From Tanypteryx hageni (Eukaryota > Arthropoda > Insecta > Odonata > Petaluridae), in the NCBI GenBank assembly GCA_028673005.1, contig CM054120.1:70667533-70731532 (forward strand): 64,000 nucleotides of DNA. The letters are read 5' to 3'. Made by a program: the position numbers and the translations under genes. This document shows, piece by piece, positions 1 to 8,193 of this stretch. Position 1 is the stretch's first letter. Each line of letters opens with the position of its first letter. The notes under the pieces are model-generated. The model was not told the origin of the DNA. It saw nothing but the letters and a program-made list of their open reading frames with translations, and searched no databases.

Positions 1-175
1 CGCTAAAGTCGACTTCTCCGAACTTCTTTCTTATTTCGTTTCCATATTCCAACTCGGTCTACTCGTCTCTTCCTTCCATTGCCTTTAAGTACTCGAAGAC
101 GTTCAGTAATGCATAGCTCCTAATTTTACCGAATCTCATACCGCGTACATTTCGTGCCCGAGGACTGGGATACAT
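1..175 (-). pseudogene. Minus-strand coding relic (part; see 10311-10614)
   Basis: The 5' portion of the degenerate reading frame described at 10311-10614, entering from the unit lying before the window. The ATG equivalent is at 175-173 and the conserved in-frame TAG at 61-59. Confidence 0.4.
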
Positions 176-590
176 TCTCTCAGTCACTACGGGGTTTTAT
201 CTCATCTTTCAAGACACAATCATAGCTATCCTTCATACTCTGTCTTTTATATTTTTTCATTTACCCGCTTTGTAATTTATAAAAATCATTTATTTTAATG
301 TATTGTATTATTATGTTATTTCGTTATAATATTTAATTGTAAGATTGCTTGCGCTGTATGTGGAATTATATGAGTAATTAAAAATATTAATAAAGGGTGA
401 CGCGCAGGGGCTACCCGAAAAATTAAGGCGCTTCGTATAGGTTAGTTGATATATTATCAAAGTACATGTTAATTTATTCTACGTAATGTAAATCGTTTTG
501 ATAATGATAGAATAAAATGTAAGTCGTCAAGATTCAGGCCTGTCGGCGATATAAGTATATTATTTATTTATTTGCGCGTAAAGTATAGAT
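176..590. other. AT-rich spacer, nothing recognised
   Basis: No open frame, RNA gene or recognisable mobile element was seen. The stretch is mostly A/T with a short GC-rich island near 397-432. It ends at the left target duplication of the composite hAT element. The same sequence recurs in every unit. Confidence 0.5.
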
Positions 591-939
591 CAGCGGTTCA
601 CAATTCAGAAGTTGACTCGGGCCTAAATCAAACTTGATTTGATCTAAGCAGGCCGGCCTATGAAACTTTTGTCCATAGTAAAAGTTAGAATTTGTTAATG
701 TGGATTCGTTAATTACTATGACAAATTTTTCTTGTAAATTTTATGAGGTGACGAAGCTATATAATTTACTCACTCGTTGGGAGATGTTGCGCAGTTTATC
801 TCTTGACATTCCAGTTATATCTGGCGTAATTCTAGTTGTCGCTGTTCTGAAATTGTTTCTTTATTCTAATCTGACATCGTTAAAGGTAATGGAGGTTTTT
901 TTAACTTCACGTGAGAGATGTATTACAAACATAAAGGAA

Positions 940-1085
940 AAACAGATATCTAGGTCCTTGGATTGGTATCTGTTTAGAAAAAATATGCTCGCCACAATGG
1001 TGTTTAGTAATTAAACAGATATCTAAGTCCTTGGATTGGTATCTGTTTAGAAAACATATGCGCGCTATAATGGTGTTTAGTAATA
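940..1085 (+). repeat. 73-bp direct duplication with imperfect hairpins
   Basis: Two adjacent 73-base copies (940-1012 and 1013-1085) differ at only a few positions. Each begins with AAACAGATATC and has TATCTGTTT about 25 bases later, so each copy can fold into an imperfect hairpin of about 36 bases with a perfect 9-bp base. The 700-1014 reading frame across this region starts at GTG and ends inside the duplication, so it is not taken as a gene. The pair recurs at 11379-11524, 21350-21495, 31776-31921, 42213-42358, 52656-52801 and 63099-63244. Confidence 0.8.
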
Positions 1086-1528
1086 GACGTATGTCTGATA
1101 AAATAACAAGTTTAATGCGTAAAGATTCATAAATAAAAATATTTTGTTCACCAAATCGAATTGTTCTGGAATTTGAATTGGTTTAACTGTCTAAGGGTGT
1201 CGAGTGATCGCTATGTCGAATGTTCTAGAGCAGCGACTAACAAATATTTACGGCTCTGGGACCTGTTGTTACGGCAACCGATCTTGTCCTGACCCCTATT
1301 ATGGTAGATGACCTTGTCGCTATTCTCATAACTCCACCCATCTACCAACAAATGTAATAATGTGATAGGAATACTTAGAGAAAATCAGGATTTTCGTTAA
1401 TATTCATATTGAAAAATCGTCAAAGATTACCTTTTACTAACGAGATCAAAATGATGCCAACCATCGGGTCGTATGCAAAAAATTGCGGTTTATTGAAACT
1501 TAATCTCTGTCGATTTTAGATGGAATAA
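1086..1528. other. Spacer inside composite hAT, nothing recognised
   Basis: No open frame or known element was recognised. It ends at the 8-base sequence CTTGACAT (1529-1536), which immediately precedes a second hAT-type terminus and fits nTnnnnAn. It repeats in all units. Confidence 0.4.
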
Positions 1529-1536
1529 CTTGACAT

Positions 1537-3078
1537 CAAGGGCAGATCTAGGAACCTCCCAAGGAGGGGGGGGGGGGGGATCGATTAAGTTCTATTTTCC
1601 TCGTTAGTAGGAAAATTTTCAAATAAAACTCCCTATAATTGTCAAAATTATATTCAGGACTTTTTATAGAGATTATCACAAGAAATAATAGTATAGTAAT
1701 TTTCTATCATAAAACCTATTTTGGTGAAATATATTTTGACAACCACGCATACATTGACCTGCCTTATAATAATCCATATTTTGCGAAAATGATGTATAAG
1801 GCTTATGTTTCGCATAATGTAAAAAGGAAAAAATATATTTAAATCTGGTATCTGTGACATTCTATTAACTTTGTATAGCACTTTTAACATTTTATTTAAA
1901 AAATCACAATAAAAAATCAAGTCGCCGATTGCCAGAATTAGCAAAACGATCTAAAATCTCTTCCGGGTCAAGATGAATATCTTGATGTTTATGGAGTAAC
2001 GCCAAACCCACAAGTCTTTCTTCACTCATTCTGTTCCGCAATCAAGTTTTAAATCGTCGCAAAGCCGAAAAGCTGCTTTCAGAGCTAGCTACACTTTTAG
2101 GAAGAGTGAGTAAAAGTTTTAATAAAATTTTTCGACTTGGTTAAATTTTCTCGTAGCACATACTGAAAAATTCACAGATACTCATGTTAGTTATAAAGTT
2201 ATTGCACTTATATTCACGTTCCCATTTGGTTTTCCACATTATTAATTCGCTTAGAAAAATAGTAAACGGATTTGAAATAATGAAAACATTCTAAAAGTCA
2301 GAATATTTTTCCCATCTTGACGTTACAGTATTATCTAACACAACTTGATCCAAACACAATAGTTGTTTCGGTAATATATTTCCCAAATTAAATGCCTTAA
2401 GTGTATCATCACAAAAACGGCTTCGAAAATCATCTAGGAGAGTATCAATCATTGGGATAATTTCAATACGTCGATTGTATTCCTCAGCGGTTTCCGAACA
2501 GTTAATTCTTCTTTAGGTATACCAGGGCTTAATGAGCTTTAATTGTAAAATATCTGCAAATTCATTAGCGCTTTTCCAAATTCTATTAAATACTTCGTCA
2601 ACCCTTTTCCTTTCACAATCTAATAAGCAAATGATGCCCTCAATGCATTTTATAGCTGAATTCAGATCTAGCGACTCTTTTTGTAATGACTTACTATTTG
2701 GAAGTGTCAAGGAAAAAATAATAGTAATGCATTTCATCGAAACAATGAATTTGCTTGTCATGAGATTACTGAGGAGTAAATCCGCGCCTTTGTTAAAGAT
2801 GTCCTATCATCCCAATTACTGATATCGTTCAATATCTTGGTAATTATGGAAAATATTTTCTCAAACATTAAACGAGCATTATGTTTTTTTACCCAGCGTG
2901 TATCGCACAAGGTACTTAATCCACCACCCATTTCTCTCTTTAAAATATAACTTCTCTTAGCAGAAAAATGATAACAATTAATAACCTCGCCCATTAATTC
3001 AAAACATTTTCTAATTGCCCTAATTTCGGGCGATTGCTTGTTTTTCTTTATGAGCCAAAACATGAAGATTTTGAGCAC
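1537..3078 (-). mobile_element. Nested ZMYM1-like hAT element, copy 1 (3'-truncated on the + side)
   Basis: The left terminus CAAGGGCAGATCTAGGAA at 1537 resembles the CAGGGGCGGATCTAGG ends common in ZMYM1-type hAT elements, and is followed by a poly-G run as in related termini. The preceding CTTGACAT would be its target duplication; no matching right terminus or second duplication was found, so the far end is probably lost. The transposase relic reads on the minus strand toward this end. The region 1537-1924 is the element's 3' untranslated part; the two overlapping small frames at 1639-1842 (+) and 1654-1944 (-) sit in it and look non-coding. Confidence 0.6.
1925..3078 (-). pseudogene. hAT transposase relic, ZMYM1-like, copy 1
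   Basis: The translated minus strand carries family landmarks in order. A catalytic-region segment has LSTLCDTRWVKKHNA at about 2904-2948 (family motif LCDTRWxxxH). A middle segment has EEYNRRIEIIPMIDTLLDD at about 2430-2490. The C-terminal hAT dimerisation domain, at about 1925-2130, includes LLTLPKSVASSESSFSALRR and then RNRMSEERLVGLALLHKHQD. It is broken in all copies. A TGA at 2044-2042 replaces the tryptophan expected in the family's KTWLRN motif, and the frame changes near 2510 and again near 2420. In this copy a 2-base CG insertion near 2780 also splits the upstream segment into 2513-2761 and 2758-3078. The longer frame starts at GTG, not ATG, and its N-terminal BED/zinc-finger part is missing. 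It is a transposon fossil, not a host gene. Confidence 0.85.
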
Positions 3079-3559
3079 TTCCCACCCTTGAGGTTGCGAC
3101 TTATAACTGACCGTGAGTGAAACAATCTGATCTTATATTTAAATTTATATTCAAATTTAAATTAAATAATATTCTTTATCATTACACCGTTTATGTACAC
3201 TTCACTAAATAAGAATATTTATTAAGTAGCTGAATTAATAAACCAAAACAACATCAAGTCCTTGAACTTTGACAATGTTATTGTCGTCAGGGAACTTATC
3301 GTTAAAAATGCAAATTTAGTCCAAATTAATGAGAATAAACGTGAAATGCGTGCGGTTTCGAGTCAAAGACTAAAAAAGACGATAAGAATAAGAAACTATG
3401 ATCATTCTTCATAATTACTATGCAGGTACGAAGTTTTTAAGTAAATTTGTCGAATTTATATAATCAAATGAATGGATGCCTGCACTTATAAAAGTCAACT
3501 TTTACGTATTATCTTACGGGGCATAAATAAAATGCGAATACCTTTTTATGGGAAATCTG

Positions 3560-3650
3560 TCGGGAATTTAAACTCCCCTACGTGCCAAGTTTCGTTACGA
3601 TACCTTTGAAGGTGTGGATTTGCATAGGATAACATACATACAACCAAACA
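3560..3650 (+). mobile_element. LINE-like 3' tail fragment
   Basis: The phrase GTGCCAAGTTTCGTTACGAT, followed about 50 bases later by ACATACATACA, resembles the conserved 3' tails of invertebrate non-LTR retrotransposons (RTE/CR1-like), which end in short ACA/ATAC repeats. No reverse-transcriptase coding sequence is attached. The fragment recurs in all six complete units at the same relative place (for example near 13996-14086). The family assignment rests on resemblance only. Confidence 0.35.
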
Positions 3651-3857
3651 TTTGAAATTAATTTCCATTGATTGATAAACTTTATCAAAATAATCATGCT
3701 GATTTATGACAAGATGAAAACGGATTTTCCATTGTTGGATATCAAATAAAAAGTTTTTTAATTTTAAATATTTGATGAAATTGTAATCGGGACTAGAAAG
3801 GTGATTTATAAGTGCTGTTTTTATATTATGTTACAGTTGTATTTTTCAAGCTGCTCA

Positions 3858-4091
3858 TACGTGATTTTTGCTAGTATTATTCAGGGTTTTAATGGATGAT
3901 TCAACGACTATAATATCATCCGAAGGAGGTTCTTTGTGAGGGAGACAAAAGTTAAGTCTTGTCCTCAAGAGATTGAGTTTTTGTTTAGTAAATGTTCTTT
4001 CAGCGAAGTTATGGGCAATATCGATGTAATCAAAGTGTTTTATGTGGTCACTAAAGGATTTTATGTTTTCTGCGTGTGTGTGTGAAAAACT
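3858..4091 (-). pseudogene. Penelope-like retroelement protein fragment
   Basis: The minus strand is open for 78 codons and contains IAHNFAERTFTKQKLNLLRT, then LNFCLPHKEPPSDDIIVVES. This matches the pattern 'vvNLSxRxLTxxExxLLxxGLNFxxxPxxxPxxDIIxxVE', seen N-terminal to the reverse transcriptase in Penelope-like and some other retroelements. There is no start codon and no polymerase domain. The upstream (5') side is cut by the MITE at 4098-4298. Other copies: 14294-14527, 24262-24495, 34694-34926 (one base lost, frame shifted), 45126-45359 (downstream stop codon mutated) and 55568-55801. Confidence 0.5.
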
Positions 4092-4097
4092 CTAGAA

Positions 4098-4298
4098 TAG
4101 TGTACTTTCCCCTAAATCCGGAGTGCGTGTGAGATTGCGTCTTTTAGGTCCCTAGCGTGGAGAAATTTCATTAATAAGGAAGGTATTTGGCTGATTTGGT
4201 AATAACTATCTTACGTATCGAGGCACTATAAGTATTTTTGGGCAAGGGCCTTGCGGTTCAATTTCAACATTTCGCGGCCAATACTTTGAAAAATACTG
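4098..4298. mobile_element. 201-bp hAT MITE
   Basis: The right terminus, read as its reverse complement, is CAGTATTTTTCAAAGTATTG followed by GGCCGCG, typical of hAT inverted ends. The left terminus TAGTGTACTTTC matches it imperfectly. The flanks CTCTAGAA (4090-4097) and CTCTAGAC (4299-4306) agree at 7 of 8 bases and fit the hAT preference nTCTAGAn. There is no coding capacity. It lies at the broken edge of the Penelope-like fragment, so it probably inserted there. Other copies: 14534-14734, 24502-24702, 34933-35133, 45366-45566, 55808-56009. Confidence 0.55.
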
Positions 4299-4306
4299 CT
4301 CTAGAC

Positions 4307-5860
4307 CATTTAAAATATCTATCGTCTAGACTTTAGATGATTGCAAGGAGTGTACACATCATCATAATTACCTCAGCTTCGGTTTTTGATGAATATACAT
4401 AATTATTTTCGATAAAGTTTGATAAAATAAGTTTTGATGATAATAAATGGCGGATGTGATCACATAAGGCGGAATGTCTTACTCTACATATGGTTTTGGA
4501 ATTTCACTGTTGATTACAATAAGCGGTTGATAACATTAACGAGTGATCACATTAACGATTACAAAGATTTCAACTGAAATTAGTCCATTTTTGGAGGATC
4601 ATTGTTATAAGTCTTAATCGTTGCGTTTGTTATAATTTCAACATTTAAAAATTTATTAGTGCCAAGTAATATGATTTAGGTCTGTTATTAAATTCATAAT
4701 GGCTCCAGCAACAATAATATTGAAAAAGGGAAAGAAATTGGTTATGAACAAAAACTTATGGTTCCACTTCCATTTCAATCACCGAAATGGATAAAAAATA
4801 CTGGGGGCATGAAAAACTTTCTATCGAAATTTGCCTCCACTCAATTTTTTTGAAGCAATCTTGTATGAATGCATAAGCTAACAGCAACAATTTGTTTATT
4901 TATTTAGAGATAATCATAGGTATTTCATGTCACGTGATATTATTTCTTGCGATTACAACCCTGCTCATGTTTCTCAAATTTCTTTCCTAGTCTACCGTTG
5001 GAAATATCAGAGATTGTTAAATTTGAAAAATTTGTATTTCTAAAAGATAGCTGGTGCCTTATTATGATCACATGAGAATATTATTATCTGTAATTTTTGG
5101 AATAAATACGAGGATCTTAATATTCTACGGTGAGCTCTCTTCTGAATTTGCTGAGATGTAGATTTAGTTAAAAGCCGTTAATCTGTAGAATATCTTTGTA
5201 GGGACATTTATTTTTGGGAATAAAATATAGGTAAAATACTGACATTTAAACTATCCTTTTAAGGAGGGCCGCGTGAATGAAGTTTGAAGGCCGCGTGCAA
5301 TATATTTCTGCCATTCTTTTACTTAAAGAAAGATAGAAAGAAAAAAATGAGAGTTTGTTTTGATGACGCAATGTGAGAAAGCGCGTTTTATTTATAGATT
5401 GTTATTTAGAATTGCAAACGTGATATTCTTTATTAACCTAGTAATATAAATGTATGACACAAAGTTATTTATTCGATAATTAATTAAAAACGTATGTCCT
5501 TACTCTTACACATGTTTGGTTTCCAATCTAATCTAATCTATGATATGAATATACTACATCACTAAAAAGGACTCTCCGGACAATCCAGATTTTTCAAGAA
5601 AATTTCTTTTCTTATATTATTATGGCATCAAAGATCACGCAAATAGTGAATAATTTTAAATTTCGATCTATACCAGTTGTATCATAATCATAATTTGCAT
5701 ATTTAGAAGTCCCCGCCCGAGCCTCCTTAATTTTTCCAAAGCATTTCTTTGGCATTGTAATGGATTGCATCATAAACCACATACAAATTTTAATGGTATT
5801 TTTTATATAAAAGAAATTAATTAGCTTCGATCGGGCTACACAAAATTGTGTTGGCATGCC
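4307..5860. other. Right part of composite hAT body, no gene recognised
   Basis: This AT-rich region holds only short frames. The 32-codon ATG frame at 4699-4794 is altered by a 9-base in-frame indel and by a stop in copy 4. The frame at 5612-5857 lies in the subterminal part of the hAT element. Two GGCCGCGTG motifs at 5267 and 5289 are subterminal repeats of the transposon. I see no functional gene. Confidence 0.45.
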
Positions 5861-5974
5861 GTATGTTGTGCGCCCCTGGTATAGATTATTATCGTCATTC
5901 TATCGTCGAAACTAGGGAAAGCGATTACGTAGCGGCTGTATAAATCACATACACTCCGCCGATTTAAGTCATAT

Positions 5975-6165
5975 GTCTGTTTTTCCGGGCTTGGGAGAGG
6001 GGTGGTTAGCGTTTCCAGCAACCAATGCTAGGGTCGCGGGATCAAATCCTGTCGAGATCATTGCTGTATGTGGCCGTCCTTGTTATCGTTAAGATGGTCA
6101 TTGTAAAAGGCCGTTAACGGCTGTTTATGTGTTAGTGAGAGACAAATTAAATAAAAATAAATACA
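5975..6165 (+). mobile_element. tRNA-derived SINE, copy 1
   Basis: An A-box-like GGGGTGGTTAGCG at about 5999-6011 is followed at tRNA spacing by a B box, GGATCAAATCC at 6039-6049 (10 of 11 matches to GGTTCAAATCC). This is the internal RNA polymerase III promoter of tRNA-related SINEs. The body continues with a tRNA-unrelated part containing the 12-bp palindrome GCCGTTAACGGC at 6110-6121 and ends in an A-rich tail (AAATTAAATAAAAATAAAT). The sequence before the B box does not fold as an intact tRNA, so it is not called a tRNA gene. The exact ends are uncertain and no target duplication was recognised. Confidence 0.6.
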
Positions 6166-6719
6166 TTCTCATGTAAGATTTTCTATAGACTGTGTGAGAT
6201 TATATCCAACAGTAAACGACATTTTTATAAATCTGGATTAAATAATTTTTTAGCAATATTTAAAATGATTCTCGCCTCTCCATCATAAAACAAGTTTTAG
6301 AAGGATATATACTTTCAAAAGAGCAAATTTATACAAAACACGAAAAAATATTAATATTTTATAAACGCTAAATTTCGTTTCATTTTATTTTCAGAAGGAT
6401 ATTAAAGTTTAGAAAATTCTTTCCGGCGAAAAAGTTTACTCTTCTGAAATTGCAAGTTTTACAAAATTTCAATCACACGGGAAATACAATCTAGTTTCAT
6501 AATTACTGATTTGAATGCATTTCACTTTTCTCCTGAAGGAATGTTGGATGAAAAAAATCTCCTAGGAAACATTCTGATTGAATCGCAAAAAGTACTTAAA
6601 GAGATTATTTTAATCCCTTAATTTAAACTACTCATGCAGGATTTAAATCTGGAAATAGAATAGGAGTGACATTTTTTCGCACACTGAAATTTCAGGTGGA
6701 AGTTAAATTAAAATAAAAC
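6166..6719. other. AT-rich spacer, nothing recognised
   Basis: No open frame or element was recognised between the SINE and the polyadenylation region of the minus-strand gene module. Confidence 0.4.
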
Positions 6720-6967
6720 AGTATTTTTCACCATCGGGTTTATTGAATAAAAGCATACTAACGACTATTTTCACACATAGCTATAGGCCCCTTTTCATAA
6801 GTATGGGCCGCATGGAAATTGAACTTAACATTTAAAGAAAACCATTGTCGTTTCTACTTGAAAATATCAAGGTACAGACGTGAAGTTTTAGTGGGAAGAC
6901 GAAATGGTGTTTTATCGGAATCTTCCTCGTCTGTAATCCAGCTGCTACATTCTTTCGAGCCTCGTTT
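6720..6967 (-). other. Candidate terminal exon of minus-strand gene, copy 1
   Basis: On the minus strand a strong acceptor (a T/C-rich tract ending TTTATTATTTTTCAG) sits directly before base 6967. In one frame this copy reads open for 37 codons: KRGSKECSSWITDEEDSDKT, then PFRLPTKTSRLYLDIFK, then TAG at 6856-6854. About 110 bases further on is AATAAA (6744-6739 on the minus strand), followed by a T-rich stretch after about 20 bases, as in a polyadenylation site. Copies 2-6 have two extra bases near 6926 that change this frame after TD. The exon phase cannot be settled: joining the GTAAGC donor of the first exon would instead give a short tail, QTRLERM and a stop, which the 2-base change does not touch. 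No product can be named. Confidence 0.45.
6739..6744 (-). terminator. Polyadenylation signal AATAAA
   Basis: AATAAA on the minus strand, followed by a T-rich TGTTTTATTTTAA about 20 bases downstream. It is conserved in every unit: 16724-16729, 27134-27139, 37565-37570, 48008-48013 and 58451-58456. Confidence 0.5.
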
Positions 6968-7092
6968 CTGAAAAATAATAAAGGAAATGAGTGTATTTGT
7001 CATAGTTATGAATGCACATCTTCAATAATTTTGTTTGAAATCAACTTCATAATTTTAAGCATCATGATAGATAAACTGCGCCGCAAATAAAT

Positions 7093-7320
7093 CTATAGAA
7101 ACCTGAGGGCTAACAAAAGACAAGGATTTCGCCTACGCTTCATAGCCCTTATCACCAGTCGTGGGATGTCCGGATCGTTTGGTTCCTCTTCGATCACAAT
7201 CACGAGTAAGGACTTAACTCCCACTCTATTTCTTTGCCTTTCTTCGTCCAGTATTCGGTTGTCATTTCCAGCAGCGTATCTGGCAGCAGTAGATGCCGCG
7301 AAGAGACCTCCACTATGGAT
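7093..7320 (-). pseudogene. Diverged second copy of small basic-protein exon (module B), copy 1
   Basis: This open minus-strand stretch of 76 codons including the TAG (7095-7093) is clearly related to the first exon at 7969-8193. DPDIPRLVIRAMKRRR here matches SDIPGLVMRAMRRKR there, and upstream AAGNDNRILDEE aligns with AAGGNGKDERDE. Many nucleotide differences between the two are at third codon positions. Similarity continues into the 5' leader: CACGAAGTCATC here and CGCGAAGACATC there precede the start. At the position of the ATG this module has ATC (7320-7318), so it has no start codon. It lies about 125 bases before the terminal-exon acceptor, so it may be the original first exon, or may be spliced as an internal exon. 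Function is unknown; it is basic and nuclear-like in composition. Confidence 0.6.
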
Positions 7321-7409
7321 GATGACTTCGTGAGGGAACCAAGATGTGTAAAATAAATAAAATTAATATACATTAAAAACAGCTGAGTTGATTCTGAAGC
7401 CTAAATTGG

Positions 7410-7445
7410 GGGGAATGCATGGAGGACGACGGATGATGAACCGGG
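7410..7445 (-). promoter_or_regulatory. Relic of module-B leader/promoter, similar to 8251-8287
   Basis: On the plus strand GGAATGCATGGAGGA and, shortly after, ATGAACCG align in order and spacing with GGAATGCGTGGAGCGGA and ATGAACCG at 8251-8287 in the leader of the first exon. The duplication that made modules A and B therefore included the leader and not only the coding part. The CCAAT, CRE and E-box sites of module A have no visible counterpart here. Confidence 0.45.
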
Positions 7446-7465
7446 ATACTTCAATATTTCGAAGT

Positions 7466-7703
7466 CGTGGATCTAGGTGTAAGGCTTAGGGGTGTAATAG
7501 GAAGACAAATATATTTACTGACACTTATTTACGCAAGATTAAACCATCACATTATAATAAACAAACAGAATAATGCTTAGATATTTGTAGAATATTTTAA
7601 AAATGCGTATATTATCAAATAAAATATTTGAGATGTATTTTATTAAATGTTAATCATCTCCCTTACTATTTACGCAATCAACCCACTTTTGTATCCGCCA
7701 CTG
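7466..7703. mobile_element. Possible small DNA-transposon remnant
   Basis: Read on the minus strand, the right boundary at 7703 begins CAGTGGCGGATACAAAAGTG, a form common at hAT-type termini. In copies 4-6 it is followed by a fuller GTAAATAACCCCCGTAAGGG. A left boundary is only guessed near 7466 (CGTGGATCTAGGTG), and no convincing target duplication was found. It lies between modules A and B, inside a putative intron, and contains very AT-rich filler. Confidence 0.3.
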
Positions 7704-7968
7704 TTCGTGGATACCTTACATAGACTCATCGCTTTTAATAAAATAACTTTCTCTGCACTATTAATTTCAAAGATATTCACGGAAATATCAGATATTGAAA
7801 TATTTAGCACAAGGTTATGATAAACGAAAATTCAGACGCACCTATCGGCTGCAGTACAGCCGTCGTCGGTGGTACTTCGACGAAGGTTGAAATATATATT
7901 TTCTTTCTCTTTACTCAAGTGCTTATTTTTGAATTTGTTTTCGGGCACGAGGCGAGCACGTTAATAAT

Positions 7969-8193
7969 CTAGCAAAGAAATTGTATAAATAGTGAAGTAC
8001 TTCGCTTACGTCTCATGGCTCTCATCACGAGACCTGGGATGTCCGAGAAGCTTCGCTCCACCTCCATCACAACTTTGTGATAGCGCTTTCGGGCCTTTTT
8101 TCTCGGAGGTATTTCGTCCCGTTCATCTTTGCCATTTCCGCCAGCGGCTCCGGGAGGTGAGTTGGACGGGCCTCCGGTTCCTCTTTTACTCAT
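7969..8193 (-). CDS. First exon / small basic protein (module A), copy 1
   Basis: The minus-strand frame starts at a true ATG (8193-8191) and reads 74 codons to TAG (7971-7969). It begins MSKRGTGGPSNSPPGAAGGN, a Gly/Pro/Ser-rich low-complexity start. Next comes a basic stretch PPRKKARKRYHKV that looks like a nuclear localisation signal, then EVERSFSDIPGLVMRAMRRK. A possible splice donor GTAAGC lies at about 8000-7995, inside RRKR, so the true exon may end there and join the acceptor at 6967; the last nine or so residues would then be intron. The translated frame is identical in all six units, and the only base change (copies 4 and 6) is a synonymous Ile codon. A canonical promoter lies just upstream. 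I do not recognise the family. It could be a real amplified gene or a well-preserved 5' fragment of one. Confidence 0.55.
   Translation of the reverse strand: MSKRGTGGPSNSPPGAAGGNGKDERDEIPPRKKARKRYHKVVMEVERSFSDIPGLVMRAMRRKRSTSLFIQFLC

Larger units (their letters stand above)
591..5878. mobile_element. Composite hAT-type DNA transposon with nested insertions, copy 1
   Basis: The outer boundaries are set by an identical 8-bp direct repeat, GTATAGAT, at 583-590 and 5879-5886. It fits the hAT target preference nTnnnnAn (T at position 2, A at position 7). The left end reads CAGCGGTTCACAA and the reverse complement of the right end reads CAGGGGCGCACAA, matching at 10 of 13 positions and in the hAT 'CAG' style. 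Subterminal GC motifs fit as well: GGCCGGCC at 651-658 on the left, and two GGCCGCGTG repeats at 5267-5275 and 5289-5297 on the right. No transposase belonging to this outer element was recognised. The 5.3-kb span is swollen by later insertions: a ZMYM1-like hAT, retroelement pieces and a MITE. The two ends could instead belong to two elements, but the shared duplication argues against that. Confidence 0.55.

Noticed and set aside
700..1014. 104-codon plus-strand frame, conserved in seven units
   Set aside because: It starts at GTG with no ATG in a eukaryotic context, lies in the hAT body and ends inside a tandem duplication. Changes between units include missense (A to T, V to F, K to N), and no family was recognised.
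1639..1944. Overlapping frames on both strands (67 and 96 codons)
   Set aside because: They lie in the 3' untranslated part of the nested hAT element, are AT-rich with low-complexity translations, and differ in length between units.
2532..2822. Plus-strand frame antisense to the hAT transposase relic
   Set aside because: Shadow of the minus-strand relic, which carries the family motifs.
4699..4794. 32-codon ATG frame, interrupted or shortened in other units
   Set aside because: A 9-base indel and, in copy 4, an early stop; no similarity recognised.
5612..6021. Minus-strand frames of 81 and 61 codons
   Set aside because: One occupies the subterminal region of the composite hAT element, and the other spans its right end and the SINE promoter, so neither is a coherent gene. 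Copy 2 lacks most of them.
5990..6070. Possible tRNA gene
   Set aside because: The A and B boxes are present, but the arms do not fold into a tRNA and the sequence continues into a SINE body with an A-rich tail.
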